A stretch of DNA of 64,000 bases from Microvelia longipes (lineage: Eukaryota; Arthropoda; Insecta; Hemiptera; Veliidae): contig JACMZG010001914.1 of assembly GCA_018340805.1 (NCBI GenBank), positions 4,775,369-4,839,368 of the forward strand, given 5' to 3'. The translations under genes and the position numbers were made by a program. Shown in pieces: positions 29,001 through 34,950 of the stretch. Within the stretch, counting starts at the first letter, position 1; every line of letters starts with the position of its first letter. A model generated the notes under the pieces. It was not told where the DNA came from and searched no databases. It worked only from the letters and a program-made list of their open reading frames with translations.

Positions 29001-32000
29001 TTAATCTAAAATATACTCAAAGGTTGATTTTTTGGACTAAGTTTCAACTCTCTTGCTTAAACAAACTATGATGATGACAGACACACGTACAGACAAAAAC
29101 TTGGTAAGAACCTCTCAGCCGGTAAAAAAAAACACCTTACAGAGATAATTAATTGAAATCCCTGTTTTGAAATTTTAGCGTGAACACGGTACTTACCCTG
29201 TATTCCTACTGTATAACTGAGCCTATTATAATTAAATAAATAAATAACCATTTATTTGCACACAATAATTATACAATACACTCACAACAAATAACTTTAA
29301 TTTACATAATAAGTGCAACTCGGCCAACAGCCGTGGTACCTCTTTTGAGGTCAATATTTGGTTGGTTCTCTTTTTCCTTTTCTTTTAATTTACAAAATGA
29401 AATAACCAAAAAAAATATATTTATTTATGCTTATAATAACAATTATTTAACTTTAATTTAATCCTAATAACAATTTATTAACAATTATTTAATCCTACTA
29501 TTCTAATTTATCCTTCATGTCTTAACAAAATGTTTAATCTATTCGCTCATATACATTTATATTCAAGCAAACTCACACACACCCAGTCTTACATATATTA
29601 ATGCTTCAACAAACATAATTCCACATATAATAATAATTAAATTTTAATAAAATTTTTATTTCTGCAGTGAAATTTATAAAATTATATTTATAAACAATAA
29701 TTAATATTTGATTATTTAAGATATATAATACATACATATAGTTTAATTAATTATAATTATTAATTGTTATTATTTTGTCTTACTAGACAAAAGACTAGAT
29801 AAGACTTACCGACATTAAAAACTTTCTCTTCTTTTGCACAAAGACATGCATTTTTTAGAGCCAGAAAATTATTTAATACAATTCTACCAGAAATAAAAGA
29901 AATCAAATCTGTGCATGAATTTAAGAAGGAAGTGGATAAATGGATAAGAGAAGGCTCCCAGTAAATTATAATTTTATACTTATCTTTGCTCACTATTATA
30001 TTTGTTTTTAATCCAAAATAATATTTTATACATTATTTTAAATTTTTTATTTATTTAATTGTTATTTTTTATGTATTTTGAACTTATTAATTAGGTATTA
30101 TAGTAAATAAAAAAATAATAAATAAAAATATATGTTCATCAATACTAAAATAATACTAATTTGAAACATTAAAAAGAATAATCAGAAAATTCAATACATT
30201 GATTAATAATAACACATAATTATTTAGGTTTGGACATAGAATTATTAGGTAATGTAAAAAATAGAAATATTTAATAACTAAAACTACATCTCCAGGTTCA
30301 GCAGTATTGCTTTTTGCAGACGTAGAAAAGGAGCAGGTTTTCATAAATTAAATTTATTGAAAATAAAAAATAGTTCAAACAAAACTAAAACATAGCGATA
30401 AATAAAAAAAAATATTTATTTTTACTATATTTGTAATAATGTAATAATTTTATGAAATAAAGATATTATTATTCTGTAATTAGATATAATATAATAATAT
30501 TACCGAGTCCGGTAGCTCAGTGGTAGAGCGCTCGCCTTTCGACCTGGAGGTCGAGGGTTCAAATTCAGCCGGGGGAGGACCTCAATATGAGTTATCCTTG
30601 TACCGTACACTCGGGAGGTCTTGAATTCAAGGCCGGCCAACCCAGCCAGGGTTTTACGTGGTTTCCTTGGCTACTAATACCAAATGCGGGTTGGATCTAG
30701 TATCATCTGAGACAAGTCTGGATCCCACGTTTCCGTTGTCTCCAGCTCACGAAAAGTTAATGTTCTGCGGGCTGGGGGAGATGAAGGTCGGAAAGATATA
30801 CTGAGCCTTTGTATGTCCGAAAACTTAGTCAGTGAAAGTGATGGCGGCGACACAAGTAACTAAGTGACTAGGAACAAAGTGCTCGGTTCTTGAGACAGAC
30901 GTCTCCTAATGGCACTGCGGAGCTTTGACTTTCAGGTCAGGGCTATAGAATGAGTTTGTAACGCTGACATCTGGGTGCTAGAGTCTTTGTCGGGTGGCGC
31001 TGGACTGGCCAGAGCGGTGAGCTAGCTAGAGTCTGGTGATGCTAGTGGAACTGATGGGATTGGTGAAACTGGAAGTACGAGGTCAAGTGAGACTAATGTG
31101 ATCAGAGGAGCTAGTAAGACTAGATGAAACAAGCACACAGTGAACTAGCAGTCGGCACTAGCCAGAACGGTGAGCCTAGCCAGAGTCTAGCTGGTCTAGA
31201 TGAACTAGGCACACGGTGAACTAGTCGCAGACACTAGCCAGAGCAGTGAGTTTGGATAGAGTCTGGTTGGGCTGGATGAACTAGACACACTGTGAACCAG
31301 TTACATGTGCTACCATGTACGGAGGGGGTGCTTCCTAGATGATTGGATGTCTACAAACTCAGGGGTTAATGTTGAGTGAGGGGAAAACGCTAAATGACCT
31401 ACGGGTTAAAGCGTAAAAAAAAAAAAAAAAAATAAAAAAAATAAAAAAAATAATAATAATTATTAATATCTTTATTTACCTTAGGTATAAATGAGATAAA
31501 GTGACAAATACCAATTATGGCAAAAAAAAAAATAATTAAGTGTTTTGTGTCTACATGTTTTTTTTCTTTTATTGGATCCTGAAAAGTCTGGTATTGAGCT
31601 ACAATTTGCTATGTACTATCATTTATTTACTTTTGATTTATTTGAATACATTACAATTAAAAATTTAAGTTAACTAGTTAGTAAATATCTATTTGCATTT
31701 GTAAATAATTTAATTGTAACAGTGTAATTAATTGTAAATAATTTAATTTTTTGAATTGTAAAATTGTAAATATTTATTTGCAGTTACAACCCAGCTCCAT
31801 TCTTTGTATTGGATGAGATCGATGCAGCTCTGGATAATACTAATATTGGTAAAGTTGCTTCTTACATTCATGAGCATACGGAAGCACTTCAGACCATTGT
31901 TATTTCTCTTAAAGAAGAATTCTTCTCTCATGCTGATTCACTGATAGGAATATGTCCTGATGTAAGTATGATATGAACTCATTTAAATTAAATCGGGTGT

Positions 32001-34488
32001 GGGGTACCTCTGAACTTTTTTTTACCACATGGCATTCCCTACCCTCATTCTCACTATTTCATACCACAGCTAATATAACCTTATACGGCAAAATTGATGT
32101 ATAGGGCACCTGTCTTTAGACAGCTTGACAGACTCTCTAAAGACTTAACCTGACAGACAGAATCTCTAAAGACTTAGCATGACAGACAAACTATCTAAAG
32201 ATAGCCTGACAGACAGAGTATGTAAAGATACCCTGACAGACAGACTATCTAAAGATATTAAATTCTAGGTTAATAATGAAGACTTTAGATAAAATTTTGT
32301 GAATTATCTAAAGATAGCCTGACAGACAGACTGTTGTAGCCTAACAGACTCTCTAAAGACTTAGCCTGACAGGCAGACTATCTAAAGATAGCCTGACAGA
32401 CAGACTCTCTAAAGATTTAGCCTGACAGACAGACTGTTTAAAGCCTGTAGCCTGACAGAGACTATCTAAAGATAGCCTGACAGACAGACTGTTGTAGCCT
32501 GACTGTCTAAAGACTTAACCTGGCAGACAGACTCTCTAAAGACTTAGCCTAACAGACTGTCTAAAGATAGCCTGACAGACAGACTGTTTAAAGACTTAAA
32601 GACAGACTTGTCTGTCTGCCAGACAGACAGATTATGTAAACATAGCCTGACAGACAGACTATCTAAAGATAGCCTGACAGACAGGCTGTCCAAAGACAGA
32701 CTAACATAGTTCTTGTGGTATTTTTTCCTTTCTTTTACTTTTTCTTCACCTACTCATGGGACTTTGTTATATTTTTCACCTACAAGTAGGGCTTTCCCTT
32801 GGGTTTAATTTAACTTCTGGTAACTTGGCTACAGTCTGGTAACTCAACTCTACGGATCTGTAGTTGGCATGATTGCTAAAAGCTGTAATTCGTGATTCAA
32901 AGAGATAGTTGTAAGGTTGGCAATACCAATGGCGGGATAACGAAAGGGTGATCAAAAAGTTTTTATCATAGGATTAGCATGGGAGCTGATAAAATTTTTT
33001 TTTTTATTTCTTTATTTAGTTAGTTTGTGATAAATGAGTTTAAAATTAATAGAACGACTATCGGTGTAAAAAATTGCCTATAATTCATAGATTAATACTT
33101 GGATTATTCCAGGATTTTAAATATAGTATCAGACTCTTATCACTACAGACTTGGACTTGTCTGATATAAAACCTAAGCAAATAATTTAAAGAAACATTTT
33201 ACAACTAAGAGTGAATTTAGTGAGTAAATAAAATTGATTAATAAATTAAAACACCATCATGGGGAAAATCAACTTCTTATCAGTCAATTTAAATACCTGT
33301 TACTATTAATTTAAACAATTTAATGCCATAAATGCTAACTAATATTATTTACAAGTAACATTAATTAACTTGATTTTCACCTTCTTATGACTCAATTTAA
33401 ATACTCGTGACAACCCATTAAAACCCTATTTTTCAATGAAATAGTGATTCAACTGTGTTCATACACCCTAAAGCACTTTTAGAAAAAGTCTAAAAAAATA
33501 ATCGTCAGAAATAAGGAGACCCAAAAAAACCCATAAGGACATTAACAACTATCACCCTTTTGTTATCAATTTCTTATCAACGAGGGTAGCGCAGGTACGA
33601 GCTTTGAATCGTGAATATAACCCCATGTTAAAGGATATTCAGTTGGCATTTTTATAGAATGCAAACAGACTTTTTATGGAATAGAGTGTAACATTTTGTG
33701 TTAGGTAAGCAAACATTGATTTTTTATGAAATAGAGTGTAAACTTTTGTGTTTAGAACGTAAACATTAACTTTTTATGAAATAGAGTGTAAACTTTTGTG
33801 TTGAGAACGTAAGCATTGACTTTTTATGAAATAGAGTGTAAACTTTTGTGTTTAGAACATAAACATGACTTTTTTATGAATAGTGTGTAAATTTTGTGTT
33901 AGAACGTAAACATTGACTTTTTATGAAATAGATTGTAAACTTTTGTGTTTAGAACGAACATTAACTTTTTATGAAATAGAGTGTAAACTTTTGTGTTGAG
34001 AACGTAAGCATTGACTTTTTATGAAATAGAGTGTAAACTTTTGTGTTTAGAACGTAAACATTGACTTTTTATGAAATAGAGTGTAAACTTTTGTGTTAAG
34101 AACGTAAACATTGACTTTTTATGAAATAGTGTGTAAACTTTTGTGTTAAGAACGTAAACATTGACTTTTTATGAAATAGAGTGTAAACTTTTGTGTTTAG
34201 AACGTAAACATTAACTTTTTATGAAATAGAGTGTAAACTTTTGTGTTTAGAATAACAACGTAAACTTCTTATGAAACAGAGCATAACCTGAGTCTAAAAG
34301 GCTACTTTTTTAATCACCTTCATTTTGCATTATATCATTATTTATCGTAGATTGTTACTCTTATTTTAACATTAAGGTTCAATGGTTTTATTGATTTGAA
34401 TATTTTTGTTTAATTACAGGCCGGCGAGTGTTTAATATCAAGAGTAATCACCATGGATCTCACCGACTTCCCCAAGCACTGGGAATAA
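302..34488 (+). CDS. SMC1A: SMC1 cohesin subunit, 24 exons visible, 5' end outside window
   Basis: SMC1 is a core subunit of nuclear cohesin. It pairs with SMC3 through its hinge and binds ATP in a head domain built from its N- and C-terminal ends. Exons: 302-422, 1364-1463, 1944-2085, 3279-3447, 7285-7497, 8293-8420, 10028-10151, 12128-12342, 13545-13761, 14206-14417, 15009-15177, 15541-15663, 16484-16615, 16924-16989, 19216-19373, 19620-19723, 21903-22084, 23444-23566, 24390-24520, 25503-25644, 26357-26536, 28196-28374, 31784-31961, 34420-34488. They sum to 3577 nt, about 1192 codons. With roughly 35 missing N-terminal residues this gives the usual SMC1 length of about 1230. Order: end of Walker A, ATPase N half, coiled coil, hinge, return coil, LSGGEK signature, Walker B and H-loop. 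All introns are GT-AG. Every junction keeps frame except the one after exon C. SMC1 rather than SMC3 is supported by residue-by-residue similarity along the whole chain. Confidence 0.97.
605..1165. mobile_element. Fold-back element in SMC1 intron A-B
   Basis: The segment cttagaataatact with gaaggagcacaggac near 623-660 reappears inverted at 1123-1160, and a second pair (gccggttgac...gtaatgctgcc at about 690-735, inverted at about 1080-1118) lies inside. Related sequence occurs at 54455-54515. Confidence 0.5.
1364..1463 (+). CDS. SMC1A: SMC1 exon B
   Basis: Encodes VASVTAVF... [11 protein letters not shown], the beta-rich part of the N-terminal ATPase lobe. The SS-Y-I core is strongly conserved in SMC1. 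Phase 2 in, phase 0 out; acceptor tttcag, donor gtttgt. Confidence 0.94.
1665..1905 (+). repeat. ~21-nt minisatellite in intron B-C
   Basis: Units like tctgactctgatgtttgtgtg, about ten copies. It is bordered on both sides by a similar acceptor-like block (gttttgatgcagcctgtta near 1652 and gttttggtgcagcctgtta at 1932-1950); the second is the real acceptor of exon C. Confidence 0.8.
1944..2085 (+). CDS. SMC1A: SMC1 exon C, with apparent frame break
   Basis: Encodes [14 protein letters not shown] then [18 protein letters not shown], a hallmark SMC1 block containing the Q-loop glutamine. After about 2058 the frame is lost: the expected FEEIS block appears out of frame at 2071-2084 and an in-frame TGA results. 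The exon is 142 nt long, but its neighbours require a length of 2 modulo 3. Several one-base losses within about 30 nt would explain this. Since the rest of the gene is open, sequencing error is more likely than a real mutation. Confidence 0.9.
2086..3278. other. SMC1 intron C-D, nothing recognised
   Basis: AT-rich intron DNA. I see no exon, RNA gene or bounded mobile element. Confidence 0.5.
3279..3447 (+). CDS. SMC1A: SMC1 exon D (coiled coil start)
   Basis: Encodes [14 protein letters not shown] through [12 protein letters not shown] [20 protein letters not shown], the start of the N-terminal coiled coil. It enters with one base completing a codon, so exon C should end in phase 2. It ends in phase 0 at donor gtaagt. 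Confidence 0.95.
3495..3662 (+). pseudogene. LINE C-terminal fragment in SMC1 intron
   Basis: Encodes [16 protein letters not shown] and onward to a stop. The FNKLP pattern followed by about 30 mostly basic residues is the typical end of a non-LTR reverse transcriptase. Confidence 0.5.
3663..4898. other. SMC1 intron D-E, first part
   Basis: Contains a short aagaag/cttctt tract near 4166-4220. Otherwise nothing recognised. Confidence 0.5.
4899..5050. repeat. AT microsatellite
   Basis: About 150 nt of alternating TA with small interruptions. Confidence 0.95.
5271..5600. repeat. ~140-bp tandem repeat, 2.3 copies
   Basis: Copies begin ctgatcgaagaaaccggtcc at 5271 and ctgaatcgaatgaaaccggt at 5415, each with gagtagggtgtcgttttc near its end; a third partial copy begins near 5556. 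Confidence 0.75.
5684..6655. mobile_element. Long inverted repeat of tRNA-like SINE units
   Basis: Arms at about 5684-6100 and 6225-6655 are inverted copies, with a roughly 120-nt centre. Each arm carries gcgcggtggtccgcatgtcg followed by ggttcaaatcc, resembling tRNA box A and box B, so the unit is probably a tRNA-derived SINE, repeated two to three times per arm. It lies in the SMC1 intron between exons D and E. Confidence 0.6.
7285..7497 (+). CDS. SMC1A: SMC1 exon E (coiled coil)
   Basis: Encodes 71 residues from [16 protein letters not shown] to DQEIREV, a Lys/Glu-rich coiled coil that includes the conserved FxLxHNE motif. Phase 0 at both ends; donor gtgagt. The preceding intron is the longest in the gene (3.8 kb) and full of repeats. 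Confidence 0.95.
7725..8135. repeat. ~31-bp minisatellite in intron E-F
   Basis: Units like ttgtttagtagggttttttg followed by ggaattaaaaag, about twelve copies with many small indels. Confidence 0.85.
8293..8420 (+). CDS. SMC1A: SMC1 exon F (coiled coil)
   Basis: Encodes [20 protein letters not shown] and onward to AEAHR. NKKRP-IK-KE is a conserved SMC1 block. Phase 0 in, phase 2 out. Confidence 0.94.
8600..8995 (+). pseudogene. LINE 3' fragment with RNase H-region C terminus
   Basis: One frame reads [36 protein letters not shown], stop, then [19 protein letters not shown]. This L-TGH-LxxH and C-----T--H-L--C-A layout is the end of I/R1/Jockey-type LINE ORF2. It is followed by an untranslated tail ending in AAC/AATAA repeats. 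Confidence 0.65.
9401..9710 (+). mobile_element. hAT-type MITE, copy 1
   Basis: 310 bp with terminal inverted repeats (CATAGAGATATTTACTAGAG at the left end, its complement at the right end) and a perfect 8-bp duplication GTTACAGT on each side (9393-9400, 9711-9718). No coding capacity. It lies in the SMC1 intron between exons F and G. Confidence 0.85.
10028..10151 (+). CDS. SMC1A: SMC1 exon G (coiled coil)
   Basis: Encodes [20 protein letters not shown] and ends [14 protein letters not shown]. The SQ-GRD-LE-NQ block is conserved across animal SMC1. Phase 2 in, phase 0 out; donor gtgtgt. Confidence 0.94.
10540..10975. repeat. ~31-bp minisatellite in intron G-H
   Basis: Units like aaaatgaatgaattaatata followed by aataactatgaat, about thirteen copies. 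Confidence 0.85.
11420..11900 (-). repeat. Dispersed repeat family, copy in SMC1 intron G-H
   Basis: Shares with 53010-53890 the cgcttgtcctcagaa-like block, the ctcaatgct-ctta block and aaatcatgaatatactt, ending ctaaatttcaactc. Probably a degenerate MITE or SINE family. Confidence 0.5.
12128..12342 (+). CDS. SMC1A: SMC1 exon H (coiled coil)
   Basis: Encodes [18 protein letters not shown] through [12 protein letters not shown] to [11 protein letters not shown]. The N-R-QKA-QD-LD block matches SMC1. Phase 0 in, phase 2 out. Confidence 0.94.
12343..13120. other. SMC1 intron H-I before the MITE
   Basis: 12430-12675 is more GC-rich, with short open frames on both strands that have no motif I recognise. 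The rest is AT-rich and featureless. Confidence 0.4.
13123..13517 (+). mobile_element. Tc1/mariner-type MITE, copy 1
   Basis: 395 bp bounded by TA on both sides, with inverted ends CAGTCTATCGTTTAGTTT and its near complement. No coding capacity. It ends 26 nt before the exon I acceptor AG of SMC1. Confidence 0.8.
13545..13761 (+). CDS. SMC1A: SMC1 exon I (coil to hinge)
   Basis: Encodes [19 protein letters not shown], the conserved [11 protein letters not shown] block, and FPKGV at the hinge boundary. The acceptor at 13543-13544 lies only 26 nt after the end of a Tc1/mariner-type MITE, so part of its branch-site region may be transposon-derived. Donor gttagt. Confidence 0.94.
14206..14417 (+). 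CDS. SMC1A: SMC1 exon J (hinge)
   Basis: Encodes [10 protein letters not shown], then [20 protein letters not shown], then [17 protein letters not shown]. This is the first half of the hinge, the heterodimer contact with SMC3. Phase 0 in, phase 2 out. Confidence 0.95.
14600..14930. repeat. Tandem repeat in intron J-K
   Basis: Repeats of aaatccaccaacatccatct with gaaatcaaacccacattctt, in higher-order units of about 50-90 nt. Confidence 0.8.
15009..15177 (+). CDS. SMC1A: SMC1 exon K (hinge)
   Basis: Encodes [14 protein letters not shown] to [20 protein letters not shown]. The NALVCD motif is diagnostic of the SMC1 hinge. Phase 2 in, phase 0 out. Confidence 0.95.
15222..15450. repeat. ~34-bp satellite of short hairpins in intron K-L
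   Basis: Units of ctttacttttttaagtaaag with a spacer of about 12 nt (ttgatgaaaaa), about six copies. Each unit is itself an inverted repeat (CTTTACTT/AAGTAAAG). Confidence 0.85.
15541..15663 (+). CDS. SMC1A: SMC1 exon L (hinge end)
   Basis: Encodes [20 protein letters not shown] and onward to [28 protein letters not shown] is the conserved glycine-rich end of the hinge. Phase 0 at both ends. Confidence 0.95.
15843..16100 (-). pseudogene. LINE C-terminal fragment, antisense
   Basis: The minus strand encodes [18 protein letters not shown], then [15 protein letters not shown] and FRNKLKEYL, the C-terminal tail of a non-LTR RT. The A/T-rich tail lies toward 15660-15800. Confidence 0.5.
16484..16615 (+). 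CDS. SMC1A: SMC1 exon M (return coil)
   Basis: Encodes [20 protein letters not shown] to YSKSDKEKT, the start of the C-terminal coiled coil. Exactly 44 codons, phase 0 at both ends; donor gtgagt. Confidence 0.94.
16640..16860 (+). mobile_element. Second fragment of the same LINE 3' end
   Basis: Similar to 8806-8990 (the gccctagcct / aaaggt start, the gtagcagca and tattctgacc blocks, and a gactccaacccc end), so it is a shorter 5'-truncated copy. It starts about 25 nt after SMC1 exon M. Confidence 0.55.
16924..16989 (+). CDS. SMC1A: SMC1 exon N (22-codon micro-exon)
   Basis: A 66-nt exon encoding [20 protein letters not shown] and two more residues. Acceptor tttcag, donor gtaagt, phase 0 at both ends. 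Its position and coiled-coil composition fit the gap between exons M and O. Confidence 0.88.
17800..18010. repeat. 20-bp satellite in intron N-O
   Basis: Units of acttaaaattatacttacat, about ten copies. Confidence 0.85.
18095..18560. repeat. Dispersed repeat family, inverted pair
   Basis: Carries gggcgctacgatgataacag, ccactcaggagaccttaaa and aggaaaagta, then the inverse of the same blocks at 18430-18560. Also found at 22163-22380 and 54040-54290. Confidence 0.6.
18694..19130. mobile_element. Fold-back repeat, second copy with degraded hammerhead cores
   Basis: Same family as 20195-20467 but with about 120 extra nt on each side of the centre (the tataaatagggc segments are also inverted). Core changes: GATAC for GAAAC in the plus arm; CTAAAGA and CAAAAC in the minus arm. 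Confidence 0.55.
19216..19373 (+). CDS. SMC1A: SMC1 exon O (return coil)
   Basis: Encodes [20 protein letters not shown], then [20 protein letters not shown], then RQYEERELR. The VED-VF--FC--IGV-NIR block is a strong SMC1 signature. Phase 0 in, phase 2 out. Confidence 0.96.
19620..19723 (+). CDS. SMC1A: SMC1 exon P (return coil)
   Basis: Encodes [20 protein letters not shown] and onward to EKSKDKKIR. The [11 protein letters not shown] block is conserved in SMC1. Phase 2 in, phase 1 out; donor gtaact. Confidence 0.94.
20195..20467. mobile_element. Perfect fold-back repeat with hammerhead-like cores (Penelope-type LTR?)
   Basis: Two arms of about 135 nt meet head to head at about 20331. Each arm holds the order ATCC, CTGAAGA, short stem, GAAAC, RTC, GGAT (plus strand 20377-20418, minus strand mirrored). 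This is the arrangement of the minimal hammerhead ribozymes described in Penelope-like elements. It lies in the SMC1 intron between exons P and Q. No Penelope reverse transcriptase is seen here. Confidence 0.55.
20680..21110. repeat. Irregular repeats carrying gcgagcgaagcgagc
   Basis: Six to seven blocks of about 60-70 nt, each AT-rich with a GC core close to gcgagcgaagcgagccct. It lies in intron P-Q. Confidence 0.65.
21903..22084 (+). CDS. SMC1A: SMC1 exon Q (return coil)
   Basis: Encodes [20 protein letters not shown] to [10 protein letters not shown]. Phase 1 in, phase 0 out. It is placed by phase, by the W-T-DE-E pattern and by position. Confidence 0.92.
22160..22870 (+). repeat. Dispersed repeat family, longest copy
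   Basis: Blocks ataggaaaagtattgtgttt, aaggcctcctgagtggtttt, atgacgtcattaacccggaa, then cattatcagcattagttcaa and aagccttaagct. Similar to 50890-51290 and, inverted, to 53640-54290. No coding content seen. Confidence 0.55.
23444..23566 (+). CDS. SMC1A: SMC1 exon R (its 3' end is the unit of a tandem repeat)
   Basis: Encodes [16 protein letters not shown] to [13 protein letters not shown], matching the SMC1 segment before the acidic linker. The last 33 nt and the donor gtaag are repeated downstream as a 41-nt satellite, which creates several extra donors. Only the first donor (23567) keeps frame with exon S. Confidence 0.94.
23528..23780 (+). repeat. 41-nt satellite built from the end of SMC1 exon R and its 5' splice site
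   Basis: The unit is 33 nt of exon R plus gtaagaaa. Intact donors (aag|gtaag) occur at 23567, 23608, 23678, 23719 and 23760; one unit near 23640 has lost its donor. A further degraded remnant occurs near 23918. Using any donor but the first would shift the frame by 2. Confidence 0.9.
24390..24520 (+). CDS. SMC1A: SMC1 exon S (acidic linker)
   Basis: Encodes [20 protein letters not shown], then an acidic, Ser/Thr-rich segment ending IIYDKESR. The same position in animal SMC1 is a low-complexity acidic loop. Phase 0 in, phase 2 out. Confidence 0.93.
24525..24870. repeat. ~41-bp minisatellite in intron S-T
   Basis: Units of acatattccaggtgccagac and ctgcaaaagtactaataaa, about eight copies. It starts right after the exon S donor. 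Confidence 0.85.
24900..25400 (-). repeat. Dispersed repeat, copy 1
   Basis: Inverted relative to 39300-39780: shared blocks include gtggagccctt, gagccataactt/aagttatagct and catgttttgcac/gtgcaaaacatg. No convincing coding content; an open frame in the other copy has no recognisable motif. Confidence 0.5.
24945..25035. repeat. 38-bp repeat, ~2.5 copies
   Basis: Units of agagtggagccctttgtatg followed by attacctatgct. It belongs to a larger dispersed repeat (24900-25390) present inverted at 39300-39780. Confidence 0.7.
25503..25644 (+). CDS. SMC1A: SMC1 exon T
   Basis: Encodes [14 protein letters not shown] and ends QKIQAPNMK. The I--DY--L and QRI-APNMK-like blocks are conserved in SMC1. Phase 2 in, phase 0 out. 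Confidence 0.95.
25730..26080 (-). repeat. Dispersed repeat shared with 46680-47035
   Basis: Inverted relative to 46680-47035 over about 340 nt (for example the aggaaccatagaa, gagagcacgtgttgtt and gtgtgtggaggtttggttta blocks). Its nature is unknown. Confidence 0.6.
26357..26536 (+). CDS. SMC1A: SMC1 exon U
   Basis: Encodes [20 protein letters not shown], then [20 protein letters not shown], then [14 protein letters not shown]. This is the strongly conserved return to the head domain. Exactly 60 codons, phase 0 at both ends. Confidence 0.97.
26770..27680 (+). pseudogene. LINE 3' end in SMC1 intron U-V
   Basis: Frame: SLEH, stop, [34 protein letters not shown], then [18 protein letters not shown]. 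This is the characteristic C-terminal block of arthropod CR1/Jockey-like RTs. Downstream is an AT-rich 3' UTR ending in a (TTAAA)n-like tail at about 27653-27678. Confidence 0.65.
27715..27910 (+). pseudogene. LINE C-terminal fragment
   Basis: Reads [20 protein letters not shown], then after a frame change [20 protein letters not shown]: a non-LTR RT tail directly after another LINE 3' end. Confidence 0.5.
28196..28374 (+). CDS. SMC1A: SMC1 exon V (ABC signature)
   Basis: Encodes [20 protein letters not shown], then [20 protein letters not shown] and [12 protein letters not shown]. The LSGGEK motif contacts the ATP gamma-phosphate of the partner head. Phase 0 in, phase 2 out. Confidence 0.98.
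28611..28975. mobile_element. Fold-back element with ~55-bp inverted ends
   Basis: Ends carry taaagacactggatgggact and its inverse (about 28611-28670 and 28915-28975). The interior includes ggccatcatcagtgcc. It lies in the SMC1 intron after exon V. Confidence 0.5.
29770..29965 (+). pseudogene. LINE C-terminal fragment
   Basis: Reads [20 protein letters not shown] then [16 protein letters not shown] and stop, the tail of a non-LTR RT. It is followed by an AT-rich stretch. Confidence 0.5.
30503..31450 (+). mobile_element. Long tRNA-headed SINE-like element
   Basis: The head has ggtagctcagtggtagagcg (box A) and gagggttcaaattc (box B) about 30 nt apart. It is followed by an unusually GC-rich body of about 850 nt and an A-rich tail from about 31413. 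The anticodon stem does not pair, so it is not a working tRNA. The body has a repeated region of about 80 nt per unit (about 31010-31290). It lies in the SMC1 intron between exons V and W. Confidence 0.6.
31784..31961 (+). CDS. SMC1A: SMC1 exon W (Walker B)
   Basis: Encodes [20 protein letters not shown], containing the Walker B acidic pair (DE) and D-loop, then [18 protein letters not shown], which matches the switch region. Phase 2 in, phase 0 out; donor gtaagt. Confidence 0.98.
32100..32710. repeat. ~26-bp satellite in last SMC1 introns
   Basis: Units of gcctgacagacagactatct and aaagata or aaagacttag, about twenty irregular copies, between exons W and X. Confidence 0.85.
33640..34270. repeat. 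~50-bp satellite before SMC1 last exon
   Basis: Units of aacgtaaacattgacttttt, atgaaatagagtgtaaactt, ttgtgtttag: about twelve copies. Each unit ends in a T-rich tract plus tag, resembling a 3' splice site. Confidence 0.88.
34420..34488 (+). CDS. SMC1A: SMC1 exon X (C terminus and stop)
   Basis: Encodes [20 protein letters not shown], then WE and TAA at 34486-34488. It matches the short SMC1 C-terminal strand. The acceptor follows taattacag. Confidence 0.95.
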   Translation, partial: AGECLISRVITMDLTDFPKHWE

Positions 34489-34552
34489 TCATCTCAGCAT
34501 TTCACCACTTTTACCGCATAATCAATTTCACCACTTTTCTTTTACTGCTAAT

Positions 34553-34866
34553 CATATAGTTATATACTAGAGGGGGCATAGCCTATCTCAATTCATTAAG
34601 AGTCCTGAAACATCATTTGGGCTCTCAGGGGCTCTGTGTAACCTCATTGAAACCTCTTCTAAGAGTAGAGTTAAGGTTATAATAAATCATTTTTTTCGAC
34701 TTCCTGCACATTGTTTGCGTTTTGATTTATATATTCAGCGTTCTACTATATAATTCACTGTAATTTTGTTCAGTTCATTTGATTATTGATAGTCGAAGTT
34801 GTTTAGGTTATTTTTTGATGTTTCAAAATTCAACCAATAGGGCCCCTCTAGTAATATATCTCTCTG
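34553..34866 (+). mobile_element. hAT-type MITE, copy 2, in SMC1 3' UTR
   Basis: Same family as the element at 9401, in the same orientation, flanked by a perfect 8-bp duplication CTGCTAAT (34545-34552, 34867-34874). The insertion begins 65 nt after the SMC1 stop, before the likely poly(A) signal, so it is probably transcribed in SMC1 mRNA. Confidence 0.85.
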
Positions 34867-34944
34867 CTGCTAATGTTAGAATAATATTAATTTATTAATT
34901 GTGAAGTTGATGACTGCTTTGAGGGTGTGCTGCTGCCTCAACAG

Positions 34945-34950
34945 AATAAA
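34945..34950 (+). terminator. Likely SMC1 polyadenylation signal AATAAA
   Basis: A canonical AATAAA lies about 460 nt after the SMC1 stop and just beyond a MITE inserted in the 3' UTR. Another AATAAA inside the MITE (about 34680) could give a shorter transcript. Confidence 0.45.

Noticed and set aside
3495..29965. Orientation bias of LINE tails in SMC1 introns (most are sense)
   Set aside because: One clear antisense fragment exists (15843-16100) and the sample is too small.
30503..30580. Functional tRNA gene
   Set aside because: Box A and B are good, but the anticodon and acceptor stems do not pair and a long body with an A tail follows, so a SINE fits better.
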